From positions 29,278-93,277 of the forward strand of contig NZ_AXAS01000040.1 in the NCBI RefSeq assembly GCF_000472925.1: a stretch of 64,000 nucleotides of DNA, written 5' to 3'. The stretch is from Bradyrhizobium sp. Ec3.3 (GTDB lineage: Bacteria; Pseudomonadota; Alphaproteobacteria; Rhizobiales; Xanthobacteraceae). The stretch's first letter is position 1, and each line of letters starts with the position of its first letter. Shown piece by piece: positions 8,590-16,061 of the stretch. The notes beneath the pieces are model-generated. The model saw only the letters and a list, made by a program, of their open reading frames with translations. It had not been told where the DNA came from and made no database searches. A program made the position numbers and the translations under genes.

Positions 8590-8711
8590 TCGGGGTCTCC
8601 CAAGGTATTGAGCGCGACATCGCGCGAGCCAAAACCTAGGGCTGCATCGCCGATCACGCAAGCCTGTAATCACGCGCCGAACATTTCTTGTTCGATTCTT
8701 TGCAAACCTAG

Positions 8712-8817
8712 TTCTCTCTCGGGCAAAACGCCTTCACTTTTGGGCAAACGCGCACGCAGCCTTGTGCGATGCATCGGGAGACTTTCCCGAGTCCGATGCT
8801 CCGGGAGATATTCCCGA
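8712..8817 (-). promoter_or_regulatory. Cluster of repeated boxes upstream of pqqA
   Basis: Four motif copies lie 120-230 bases before pqqA. ttctctctcgggcaaaac (8712-8729) and ttttgggcaaacg (8738-8750) share GGGCAAAACG/GGGCAAACG. Two palindromes follow: tcggga-gactt-tcccga (8774-8790) and cggga-gatat-tcccg (8802-8816), with centres 27 bases apart. The first box is nearly identical to a box upstream of xoxF (15831-15846). Reuse before two PQQ-linked genes suggests binding of a common regulator; the protein is unknown. A small direct repeat of gatgtcggc follows at 8822-8840. Confidence 0.5.
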
Positions 8818-8846
8818 CAGCGATGTCGGCTGATGTCGGCACATCC

Positions 8847-9170
8847 TTAACAACCCTTGTCGGCTGTTTGCGGATTGGCCTTTGCGCCTTCCGCGCGTTG
8901 TGCCGCGGTCGGCTGGCTCTGCATCTGCCGCTGCGCATCTTTCGACGACGCAGCCGTCTCACCACTGGCGCGATTCATCGTGCTGGTCGGCGGATGCCGA
9001 CTCACATCATTCGCAGAGCCGTGCGACTGCGCCGAGCCGACGGTCACAGGACCCGAGCCCGCGTCCTTGTCGGTGGTCGCGTTGCCGGTGTTGCAGGGAG
9101 CTGCCATTGCATTGCCGACGCTCAAGACCAGGATCGAGCATGCGGTCAAAATGAGGCGTTTGGTGTTCAT
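8847..9170 (-). CDS. Small exported protein of unknown function
   Basis: A 107-residue protein with a standard signal peptide (MNTKRLILTACSILVLSVGN, cleavage near AMA-AP). The mature part is hydrophilic, rich in Ser, Thr, Gln and Ala and probably disordered, with one Cys near its start (APCNTGN) and a C-terminal Cys (ADKGC). ATG at 9170 is chosen over more upstream starts because ggaggagaggag lies just before it. I do not recognise the family. It sits between pqqA and lanM on the same strand, but gaps of more than 250 bases separate them. Confidence 0.6.
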   Translation of the reverse strand: MNTKRLILTACSILVLSVGNAMAAPCNTGNATTDKDAGSGPVTVGSAQSHGSANDVSRHPPTSTMNRASGETAASSKDAQRQMQSQPTAAQRAEGAKANPQTADKGC

Positions 9171-9316
9171 CTGATCTCCTCTCCTCCCGCAGCACTGCCC
9201 CGGAGCGATGCGGGATGTCGCGGGAGAAACAGGTCGGCGCGTCCCAGGTTCCGGGTGGCGGGAGAGAATTGATTGCGCTGTAGTCGCAACCAATGCACGG
9301 GATCTCGGAGAGATTC

Positions 9317-9601
9317 ATGGCCATGTTCTGCAGACGATTCACGATTTCACTGCTCGTTGCGGGTCTCGCATTTCCGGCAATTGCCGGCGAGCGTCGCGAT
9401 GAACGAGCCGCGCCGCGATCGGGCGCGACGGCAACCCTCACCGGCAAGGCAAGTCTCACCGGCAAGACAAATCTTACCGGCAAGGAACGACTCGGCCCGA
9501 AATGGACGGATGAACAGCGGATCGATGATTGCAACGTGCCGCCCGACAAGCGCGGCGTGAGCCTGCGTCCGATCACCTGCCCGAACGCACAGACGAATTA
9601 G
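9317..9601 (+). CDS. Small exported protein with LTGK repeats
   Basis: A 94-residue protein starting at ATG 9317 (an alternative in-frame ATG is at 9293). It has a signal peptide (FTISLLVAGLAFPAIAG), an Arg-rich linker and three near-identical units T-L-T-G-K / S-L-T-G-K / N-L-T-G-K around residues 43-58. A C-terminal region with two cysteines follows (DDCNVPPDKRG and ITCPN). It is convergent with lanM, the stops 28 bases apart. Function unknown. Confidence 0.55.
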   Translation: MAMFCRRFTISLLVAGLAFPAIAGERRDERAAPRSGATATLTGKASLTGKTNLTGKERLGPKWTDEQRIDDCNVPPDKRGVSLRPITCPNAQTN

Positions 9602-9629
9602 ACGCAAGCCTGAAGCGGCAACCAGGCAC

Positions 9630-10022
9630 TCATCTGAGCAGCCGCAGCAGGGCGCGTCCTGCGGGCGACCTCAGTTCCTTGGCGTCGAGCGTTCCATCCT
9701 TGTCGGGATTGGCCGCGTTGAAGCGCTGCTCCACAACGGCGAGATATTCGTCGAGCGTCAGCGTTCCATCGTGATCCGGATCGGCCACTGCGAGTTCCTT
9801 TGCGGTCAACCGTCCGCGCAGCTCGCGCGCATCGAGCGTTCCGTCATGATCCGGATCGAGCTTGGCGAACACCGCGGTCGCGGCCTTCTTCACCTCGGCA
9901 AGATCGAGCGTGCCGTCATTGTCCGTGTCGAACATCTTGATGGCGTTCGGGGATGCCGACCAGGCCGGACCGCCGAGCAATGTGCATGCAACTGCGAATG
10001 CAATGGAGCGACGCGATATCAT
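9630..10022 (-). CDS. lanM: Lanmodulin-type periplasmic lanthanide-binding protein
   Basis: A 130-residue protein with a 23-residue signal peptide and four EF-hand loops at residues 32-43, 56-67, 81-92 and 105-116. Adjacent loops start 24-25 residues apart. Loops 2-4 have proline at position 2 (DPDHDGTLDARE, DPDHDGTLTLDE, NPDKDGTLDAKE), the hallmark of lanmodulin, which binds lanthanides far more tightly than calcium. The C-terminal SPAGRAL tail also matches the Methylobacterium protein. Loop 1 differs (DTDNDGTLDLAE, Thr instead of Pro), and loop 3 has Thr instead of Asp at position 9, so those sites may bind less tightly. The gene lies divergent from a predicted lanthanide-dependent dehydrogenase (10341). 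Start ATG 10022 is set by the signal peptide. Confidence 0.9.
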   Translation of the reverse strand: MISRRSIAFAVACTLLGGPAWSASPNAIKMFDTDNDGTLDLAEVKKAATAVFAKLDPDHDGTLDARELRGRLTAKELAVADPDHDGTLTLDEYLAVVEQRFNAANPDKDGTLDAKELRSPAGRALLRLLR

Positions 10023-10340
10023 CGAAAACCTCCCGGCTCGGGCTCCCGGCGCGCCCATGGAATCGAAACAGGTTGCCTGCCGGGACCATGGTTCGAATTC
10101 TACGCGGCTCCTCGCGCACACGCAAAGCTGGCAACGACACAGGAGGCAATCTTCGTACCGCGGAATTTTCGCCGTGCACCTTGTATGCAGTGCGAAATGT
10201 CGGGCGGTTTACCAGGGGTGACTGCCGTCTGGCGTCCAACAATTCGGCAGCGCGTTTGCGACTTTCGTATTGACGCATTTTACGTTCCATCGGAGTGTTG
10301 CAATCGCAGCGTCAAAAGGCGCGCACATTGGGAGGAACGG
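10023..10340. promoter_or_regulatory. Divergent promoter region of lanM and the first quinoprotein
   Basis: A 318-base gap with no convincing gene. Near the plus-strand gene it holds ttgcaatcgcagcgtcaa (10298-10315), which matches a box upstream of the Rieske gene at 26379-26396 in 16 of 18 bases. A second similar stretch, actttcgtattga (10261-10273), has a counterpart in the inverted repeat there. The ribosome site gggaggaacgg directly precedes ATG 10341. No clear sigma-70 hexamer pair was found. Confidence 0.4.
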
Positions 10341-12005
10341 ATGAAACGCTTTGCGATGGCCGCGAGCCTCGTCATGCTTGCGTCGACGGGTGTCAATGCC
10401 CAGACCACAGAACAACTCAACAAGGGCGCGTCAGACACATCGAATGTTCTCAACTACGGGATGGGCTACAATCTTCAGCGTTTCTCGACGCTGAATCAGA
10501 TCAACAAGGACACCATCAAGAACCTCGTCCCAGTCTGGAACTACAGCTTCAATGACGATCGCAGCGAGGAATCGCAGCCGCTGGTGTACCAGGGCGTGAT
10601 CTACGTGACCTCGCACAACGCCACCATGGCGGTCGACGCCAAGACCGGCAAGCAGATCTGGAAGACAAAGGTCGAGTACCCCGCCGAAACACCGCGTATC
10701 GTCTGCTGCGGCATCATCAACCGCGGCGCCGCGCTGTACGACGGCAAGGTTTTCCGCACCACGCTCGACGCCAATGTGATCGCGCTCGACGCCAAGACCG
10801 GCAAGGAGCTGTGGCGCGAGAAGGCCGCCGACATCAAGGAAGGCTATTCGATGACGGTGGCCCCGCTGGTCGCCGACGGCGTCGTCATCACCGGCATCTC
10901 CGGCGCCGAGTTCGGCACCCGCGGCTTCATCGACGGCTGGGATCCCGCAACGGGCAAGCGCCTCTGGCGTACCCATTCGATCCCCTCGCCGGATGAGCCG
11001 GGCGGCGACACCTGGAAGGGCGACACCTGGAAGCTCGGTGGCGGCTCGACGTGGATTACCGGCTCCTACGATCCGGAGCTGAACACAGTCTATTGGGGCA
11101 TCGGCAATCCGGGCCCGTTCAACTCGGCGGTGCGTCCGGGCGACAACCTATACACCTGCTCGGTGCTGGCGATGGATCCCAAGACCGGCAAGATCAAGTG
11201 GCACTACCAGTTCTCGCCGAACAATCCATTCGACTATGACTCGGTCGCCGAAATGGTGCTCGCAGACATGAACGTCGAGGGCAAGCCGACCAAGGTGTTG
11301 ATGGACGCCAACCGCAACGGCTTCTTCTACGTGCTTGACCGCACCAACGGCAAGCTGCTCGCGGCCAATCCATACGTGAAGGTCAACTGGGCCACCGGCG
11401 TCGACATGAAGACCGGCAGGCCGATCGAGACCGATGTTGCCAAGGACGCGCGCGAGGGCAAGAAGGTCACGGTCTATCCGTCGATCCTCGGCGGCAAGAA
11501 CTGGGAGCCGATGTCGTTCAATCCGCAGACCGGCCTTGCCTATGCCAACACGCTCAACTTCGGAGGCAAGTACAAGGCCGAGCCCGTCACCTTCAAGCAG
11601 GGTGAATGGTATCTCGGCATGGACCTCACCGATCCTTGGGAATTCGGCGACGGACCGCGCGGCCACCTCAAGGCGATCGATCCCCTGACCGGCAAGTCGA
11701 AGTGGGAAGCGGCGAGCGACATCCCGCGCTTCTCGGGCGTCTTGTCGACCGCGGGCGGCGTCGTGTTCTCGGGCGCGCTGACCGGTGAGTTCGAAGCCTT
11801 CGACGCCGACACCGGCAAGAAGCTCTGGCAGTTCCAGACCGGCTCCGGCATCGAGGGACAGCCGGTGACCTGGCAGCAGGACGGCGTGCAGTATGTCGCG
11901 GTGGCAAGCGGCTATGGCGGCGTCTACTCGCTGTTCTCCGGCGACGAGCGGCTCGCCAAGGTGCCGCCCGGCGGCTCCCTGTGGGTTTTCGCGATCAAGC
12001 AATAA
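10341..12005 (+). CDS. PQQ-dependent alcohol dehydrogenase, lanthanide type
   Basis: Periplasmic quinoprotein of 554 residues that oxidises primary alcohols to aldehydes and passes electrons to cytochrome c. Signal peptide is residues 1-20. The vicinal cysteine pair over PQQ is C122-C123. Metal ligands Glu190 and Asn256, the catalytic Asp298 and the additional Asp300 (FDYDSVAEM) are visible; the extra Asp marks lanthanide-dependent enzymes such as XoxF and ExaF/PedH. Repeated AxDxxTGKxxW tryptophan-docking motifs of the eight-bladed propeller are present (DAKTGKQIW, DAKTGKELW). ATG 10341 follows gggaggaacgg; the frame is open far upstream but that part has no family similarity. The cytochrome c gene follows after 13 bases. 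It is more like the ethanol-type branch than XoxF; substrate preference is not determinable. Confidence 0.9.
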   Translation: MKRFAMAASLVMLASTGVNAQTTEQLNKGASDTSNVLNYGMGYNLQRFSTLNQINKDTIKNLVPVWNYSFNDDRSEESQPLVYQGVIYVTSHNATMAVDAKTGKQIWKTKVEYPAETPRIVCCGIINRGAALYDGKVFRTTLDANVIALDAKTGKELWREKAADIKEGYSMTVAPLVADGVVITGISGAEFGTRGFIDGWDPATGKRLWRTHSIPSPDEPGGDTWKGDTWKLGGGSTWITGSYDPELNTVYWGIGNPGPFNSAVRPGDNLYTCSVLAMDPKTGKIKWHYQFSPNNPFDYDSVAEMVLADMNVEGKPTKVLMDANRNGFFYVLDRTNGKLLAANPYVKVNWATGVDMKTGRPIETDVAKDAREGKKVTVYPSILGGKNWEPMSFNPQTGLAYANTLNFGGKYKAEPVTFKQGEWYLGMDLTDPWEFGDGPRGHLKAIDPLTGKSKWEAASDIPRFSGVLSTAGGVVFSGALTGEFEAFDADTGKKLWQFQTGSGIEGQPVTWQQDGVQYVAVASGYGGVYSLFSGDERLAKVPPGGSLWVFAIKQ

Positions 12006-12018
12006 CCACGGGTTCGAT

Positions 12019-12375
12019 GTGCTGAAAGACACTTTGATCAGGACGGCGGCGACATTCGCCGTCGTCGCGGGGCTGGCGGTTGCGTCTCTGGCAACCGCCC
12101 GCGCCGCGGATGAACCGAATGGCGATCCCGTTCAGGCGCAGCTCGACCACGGCAAGGCGACCTATGCCGAAAAATGCTCGCATTGCCACGGTCCCGGCAT
12201 GATGAACTCCGGCACCATCACGCCGGACCTTCGCGCCTTCCCCGACGACAAGATGCGGTTCGTCACGACGGTGAAGAACGGCAAGAACAACAAGATGCCG
12301 CCATGGGGCGACATCCTCAGCGAGGACGAGATCACCGACCTCTGGGCCTACATTTCGAGCCGGAGACGGCCATGA
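12019..12375 (+). CDS. Cytochrome c electron acceptor
   Basis: A small class I cytochrome c of 118 residues with a signal peptide, one haem site C53-S-H-C56-H57 and a likely distal Met in NNKMPPWG. It would take electrons from the dehydrogenase encoded directly upstream. GTG at 12019 is the likely start, since the ATG two bases earlier runs into a stop; no strong ribosome site is seen, so translation may be coupled to the preceding gene. The end overlaps the next gene by 4 bases (atga). Confidence 0.85.
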   Translation: MLKDTLIRTAATFAVVAGLAVASLATARAADEPNGDPVQAQLDHGKATYAEKCSHCHGPGMMNSGTITPDLRAFPDDKMRFVTTVKNGKNNKMPPWGDILSEDEITDLWAYISSRRRP

Positions 12376-13298
12376 GCTGTCGCCTTGGGGCGTTTGGTCT
12401 TGCCGCGATGTTTGCGGCTCTCGCGACAGTCGCTTATGCGGCTGATCCCTTGCGAATATGCCTCGACGAGGACCGGCCGCCGTTGTCCGTGCAACACCGC
12501 GGCAAGCCGGGCGCCGGCTTCGACGTGACGCTGGCGCAGGCGATCGCGCAGCGGCTCGACCGTCCGCTCCAGATCCAGTGGTTCGAAAGCAAACTGGATG
12601 AGGATTCGAGCCCGCAACTCGAGGCCAACGCGCTGCTGTCGGACGGGCGCTGTGCATTGGTTGGCAGCTACGCGCTGACCCGCGATTCCCTCGTCGTGCC
12701 CGGCATGAAGACCGCAAGGCTTCCGGATTTCGACGGCGCCAGCCGCGACGACCGCAGGCGCCGCGTCGCGCTCGGCGTGCTCGCGCCGAGCCAGCCTTAC
12801 ATCTATTCGCCCATGACGGTCGTGCTCGGTCCGAAGGCGCGCGATCGCAAGATCAGCGACATCGGCGATCTCGCAGGTCTCCGCCTGGTGATTGAAAGCG
12901 GATCGCTGGGCGACGCCATCTTGATGACCTTCCACAAGGGGCGGCTGATCGACGGCATCACGCATCTCGTCCCCGGCCGCGACGATCTCCTGGGCGCGCT
13001 CGACCGCGGCGACTATGATGCGACACTGCTCGATCTCGCCCGCTTCGACGCTCACCGCGCCGCCCACCCCGACACGACGATCACGGCGTCCGGCTATTAT
13101 TATCCGATCGGCGCCAATCGCGGTTATGTCGGGCTTGCCAGCGATCCCGCCCTGCTCGCCGCCGTGAACAAGGCGCTCACCGACCTCATGGCAGAAGGCA
13201 AGATAGCCGAGTTCGGCAAGCAGGCCGGGCTCACCTACCTGCCGCCGCGCGAGCCTGCAATCCTCGGCGATGTCTGGAAGCAGATCATCCAGCGGTGA
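12372..13298 (+). CDS. XoxJ/MxaJ-like periplasmic binding protein
   Basis: A 308-residue type-2 periplasmic binding protein with a signal peptide (cleavage near VAYAAD). It resembles MxaJ/XoxJ, found next to methanol and related quinoprotein dehydrogenases and thought to help maturation or activation of the enzyme. Typical stretches are LRICLDEDRPPLS at the mature N-terminus, GAGFDVTLAQAIAQRL, and ISDIGDLAGLRLVIESGS before the second lobe. It forms an operon with the dehydrogenase and cytochrome c by a 4-base overlap. Ordinary amino-acid binding is unlikely because no transporter genes accompany it. Confidence 0.8.
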   Translation: MSCRLGAFGLAAMFAALATVAYAADPLRICLDEDRPPLSVQHRGKPGAGFDVTLAQAIAQRLDRPLQIQWFESKLDEDSSPQLEANALLSDGRCALVGSYALTRDSLVVPGMKTARLPDFDGASRDDRRRRVALGVLAPSQPYIYSPMTVVLGPKARDRKISDIGDLAGLRLVIESGSLGDAILMTFHKGRLIDGITHLVPGRDDLLGALDRGDYDATLLDLARFDAHRAAHPDTTITASGYYYPIGANRGYVGLASDPALLAAVNKALTDLMAEGKIAEFGKQAGLTYLPPREPAILGDVWKQIIQR

Positions 13299-13333
13299 GG
13301 CATATCATTGCGACGGCGGCGCCTCGTTCTCCG

Positions 13334-13437
13334 CTGTCATGCCCCGGCTTGACCGGGGCTCCAGTATGCCGCGGCTTCTCCATATCATTCACCGCCTCTG
13401 GAATACCGGATCGCCCGGTCAAGCCGGCCGATGACAG
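13334..13437. repeat. Dispersed palindromic intergenic repeat
   Basis: A 104-base element with imperfect inverted ends: ctgtcatgccccggcttgac at the left (from 13334) and gtcaagccggccgatgacag at the right (to 13437). Between lies ctccagtatgccgcggcttc. This matches a repeat I know as very frequent between Bradyrhizobium genes. It follows the xoxJ-like gene and may fold in RNA as a transcript end. Confidence 0.75.
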
Positions 13438-13546
13438 CAAGAGTGCAGCACGGCGCTCAGCATGCGCCCCGCACTGCCCCGCGCCAAAGGCACCGCGGCC
13501 ATTTCCGTGCTAAGCATTGGGGTCCCCTCGACGATCCGGTGCAATC

Positions 13547-14584
13547 GTGAGTTCGCCGACCAGCCCGCCCGCTGCAAGCCTGCGCGATGTCCTCTTCCGG
13601 GAGATCAAGACCAGCGAGCTCGTCAGAGCGCTAATTCTCGTCGGCCCGCTCGTGGCGGCCTATTTCCTCTTCCGTGAGGCGGCGCTGCTGAATTTGGGAC
13701 TGGTCGCGGTTTCCCTGCTCATCCCCGCGCTGAAACTGCACCTCGCTCCGCGGGCAGTCGCGCTGCACTACCTCGCCATCGTCGTCACCTTCATCACCCT
13801 TTTCCTCGCCGCCCCCGTCAAGCCGCTGTTCGTGGCGCTGACGGCGCTGGCCGGCTTCCTTGCCGTGGCCGTGACGCGCCATGGAAACGCCTTGCGGACG
13901 CTGGGCAACTGGGTCTTCATCCCGGCGGTCTATCTCGCCTGCGAGGTGCGCGAGGGGGTGAGCGCGTCCGAGGCCCTGCGTCATGCCGCCGTGATCGTGG
14001 CGTCGTCCCCGATTGCCCTCGCCCTCGTCTGCGGCGTCCAGATCCATGACCTGCGGCGCCATCCCGACCACGCCCCACCCTCTTACGGACCTGCCGCGGC
14101 CGAATGGTTTCTACCGGCGGCGGCAACGGCGATGGCCGTCTTTGCGGCGGCGGCCCTGGTCGAGGCGTTACATCTGGCCCAGGGACAATGGGTGATGTGG
14201 TCGGCCGCAAGCGTCGTCGTCGGCGATCTCGCGGCGTCCACCGGGAAGCTGAAACAGCGCGCCATCGGGGCATTCGTCGGCGTCCCGCTCGGCCTGCTCG
14301 CAGGCGTCGCGCTGCCCGAGAGTCGCGCCGGCTATGCGCTCGCTGTTCTCGGCGCGACGCTCACGCTGATCGCATTCTCCCGCTATGTCGTGGGCTTCGG
14401 CTTGCGCTGCTTCTTCATCGCCCTTGCAGCGTCGTTCGCGGGCGGGGCAAGCGGAATTGCCGAGGAGCGCGTGGTCAACGTGATCACGGGCGGCACGTTC
14501 GGGCTCATTGCGGTCGGTCTGACCGAGATTGTCTGGCGGCGCGTCAGGCAGAAGGGCGGCGGGCCGTCGCAGGCTTCGTCGTGA
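13547..14584 (+). CDS. FUSC-like inner-membrane protein
   Basis: An integral membrane protein of 345 residues with two blocks of about five hydrophobic helices (residues 25-165 and 190-325). The second block carries GQWVMWSAASVVVGDLAAST, then a basic loop KLKQRAIGAFVGVPLGLLAG, a pattern typical of FUSC/aromatic-acid-exporter-like proteins. GTG 13547 is chosen because upstream codons are not conserved-looking; no good ribosome site is visible. It lacks the large cytoplasmic domain of full-length YccS or AaeB, so it may be a half-type. Its link to the surrounding alcohol-oxidation genes is unclear. Confidence 0.6.
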   Translation: MSSPTSPPAASLRDVLFREIKTSELVRALILVGPLVAAYFLFREAALLNLGLVAVSLLIPALKLHLAPRAVALHYLAIVVTFITLFLAAPVKPLFVALTALAGFLAVAVTRHGNALRTLGNWVFIPAVYLACEVREGVSASEALRHAAVIVASSPIALALVCGVQIHDLRRHPDHAPPSYGPAAAEWFLPAAATAMAVFAAAALVEALHLAQGQWVMWSAASVVVGDLAASTGKLKQRAIGAFVGVPLGLLAGVALPESRAGYALAVLGATLTLIAFSRYVVGFGLRCFFIALAASFAGGASGIAEERVVNVITGGTFGLIAVGLTEIVWRRVRQKGGGPSQASS

Positions 14585-14592
14585 GGCCGCGC

Positions 14593-15561
14593 CTAATGCT
14601 CTTCGGAAGCCACGGCACTCTGCTGCGCCTTGTGGATCGACGACGGCACGACGCCAAAGTACTTCCGGAACACGCGGCTGAAATGTGACGAACTCGAGAA
14701 GCCCCAGGAGAAGGCGACGTCGGTGATGGTCTTGCCGGCGTGGGCCTCGAGCTCCTGGCGGCAGTTCTGAAGGCGCGCCTGCCAGATGTAGTCGCTCACC
14801 GTCGTGCCGCGCTCGCTGAACAGCATGTGCAGATAGCGCTTGGAGCAGCCGAGCTCGGCGGAAATCTGGTCGATGCACAGATCCGGGTCACGCAGGTGCT
14901 CGCGGATGAAAAATTGGGCACGCACATACATCGCCTCGGGCCCGACCCGATCGAACATCGTGTCGGCCTCGCGCAGCGGCAGCAACAGGAGGTCGATCAG
15001 CGAATCGGCGACGCCGACCGCGCTGTTCGCCGAGAGCTTTGCGGCCTCGTCGAAGGTGGCGTGGACGAAGTCGTGGGCGATTCGCCCCGTGCCGGTGCGC
15101 GCCGACAGCTTGCATGCCGGCATCCGCTGGGACGGGAAGCCGCGATCGCGCAGCAGAGCCTTCGGCACGATCACCACGTCATGCCGCGTGAAAGCGGGGC
15201 TGATGATCGAGTGCGGACAGGACACGTCATAGGCGATGATGTCGCCGGGCATCAGCTCGATGTGGCGGCCTTCCTGCTCGAAATACGAGACGCCGTAGGT
15301 CTGGAAATGGATCTTGATGTAGGGGTGTTCATTGGCCTTTGCGCGGGCATGCGTGTGCGCGATGCGATGCTGGCTCACCTCGATCTGGCAGAGTTTCAGC
15401 CGAGATACCGTGGTGTAGTCGATGCGCCCTTCGAGCGCGGTCGCTTCAAGCGGATCGACGTCGAAATGCCCGCAGAGACTTGTCAGTCCGTCGACCCAGC
15501 TCTGGATCTGCCTCTTCGGCGTAAGTCCGGTCGTGCTGAGTGTGTGTATTGTGTCGGACAT
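14593..15561 (-). CDS. AraC-family transcription regulator
   Basis: A 322-residue regulator. The N-terminal half is an AraC-binding-like sensor domain (about residues 50-190, with FEQEGRHIELMPGDIIAYD). The C-terminal half has two helix-turn-helix units (about 220-310: DQISAELGCSKRYLHMLF and ITDVAFSWGFSSSSHFSRVF). ATG 15561 is preferred over GTG 15573 because gctggga lies just before it. The gene is between two quinoprotein operons and is transcribed away from xoxF, so it is a candidate regulator of one or both. A perfect palindrome 14-28 bases before its start could be its own operator. The effector is unknown. Confidence 0.85.
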   Translation of the reverse strand: MSDTIHTLSTTGLTPKRQIQSWVDGLTSLCGHFDVDPLEATALEGRIDYTTVSRLKLCQIEVSQHRIAHTHARAKANEHPYIKIHFQTYGVSYFEQEGRHIELMPGDIIAYDVSCPHSIISPAFTRHDVVIVPKALLRDRGFPSQRMPACKLSARTGTGRIAHDFVHATFDEAAKLSANSAVGVADSLIDLLLLPLREADTMFDRVGPEAMYVRAQFFIREHLRDPDLCIDQISAELGCSKRYLHMLFSERGTTVSDYIWQARLQNCRQELEAHAGKTITDVAFSWGFSSSSHFSRVFRKYFGVVPSSIHKAQQSAVASEEH

Positions 15562-15574
15562 GATCCCAGCCACT

Positions 15575-15589
15575 GATTTGATTCAAATC
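15575..15589. promoter_or_regulatory. Palindrome before the AraC regulator gene
   Basis: gatttga-t-tcaaatc is a perfect inverted repeat with 7-base arms, 14-28 bases upstream of the regulator start on the minus strand. Its location overlaps the expected ribosome-binding or early leader region, consistent with autoregulation. Confidence 0.4.
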
Positions 15590-15830
15590 GTGATGGGTGC
15601 CGCCAGAGGCCCCCTGTCACGATGAAGCGACGTTTACCTCAAATTAGGGCGGTCTTTGGAGCAAGCGCCAGTGCTCCGTCTGCCATCCTTGTGTTCAATC
15701 CTCCGCCTTAGTTGCAGCGCCGTCAAGGGGAACCTGAGTCGAGTCCCCGCGGCCGGGCAGCGCAGAAGATGCTGAATTCGCTACTGCAAAATCAAAAAGT
15801 TGGCCCCTTTGCGCTGTCAAGCAAATGCCC

Positions 15831-15853
15831 TTCTCTCTTGGGCAAGTTTCCCG
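15831..15853 (+). promoter_or_regulatory. Box upstream of xoxF shared with pqqA
   Basis: ttctctcttgggcaag (15831-15846) matches the pqqA-upstream box ttctctctcgggcaaa (8712-8727) at 14 of 16 positions. It runs directly into gggcaagtttcccg (15840-15853), which resembles the tcggga-gactt-tcccga palindrome near pqqA. It lies about 210-230 bases before the xoxF start, in a 500-base untranslated stretch that otherwise shows only a Shine-Dalgarno-like aggaggagga (15931-15940) without a start codon after it. Confidence 0.5.
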
Positions 15854-16061
15854 TTTACGAACCGGTTACGGATTGTGCCAGGAACAACAAGAAACGGGCC
15901 GTACTGCAAGCGGACTCGTGGCTCATTACCAGGAGGAGGAAACAGCACAGCATCGTTTCTGGTCCCAATCGTGACCGCCCTGCACGAGCAGACGCTGGAC
16001 CTCAGTGCCCAGCGGTACGCAATGCTTCGGAAACAATAAACGAGACCTAGGAGGAATGACT

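Noticed and set aside
8774..8840. Short repeats upstream of pqqA as a CRISPR-like array
   Set aside because: Only two palindromes and one small direct repeat, with no regular repeat-spacer pattern; better read as regulator sites.
15712..16050. Open frame in the xoxF leader with an aggaggagga stretch nearby
   Set aside because: No start codon at the right distance from the ribosome-like site and no recognisable protein features; treated as untranslated leader.
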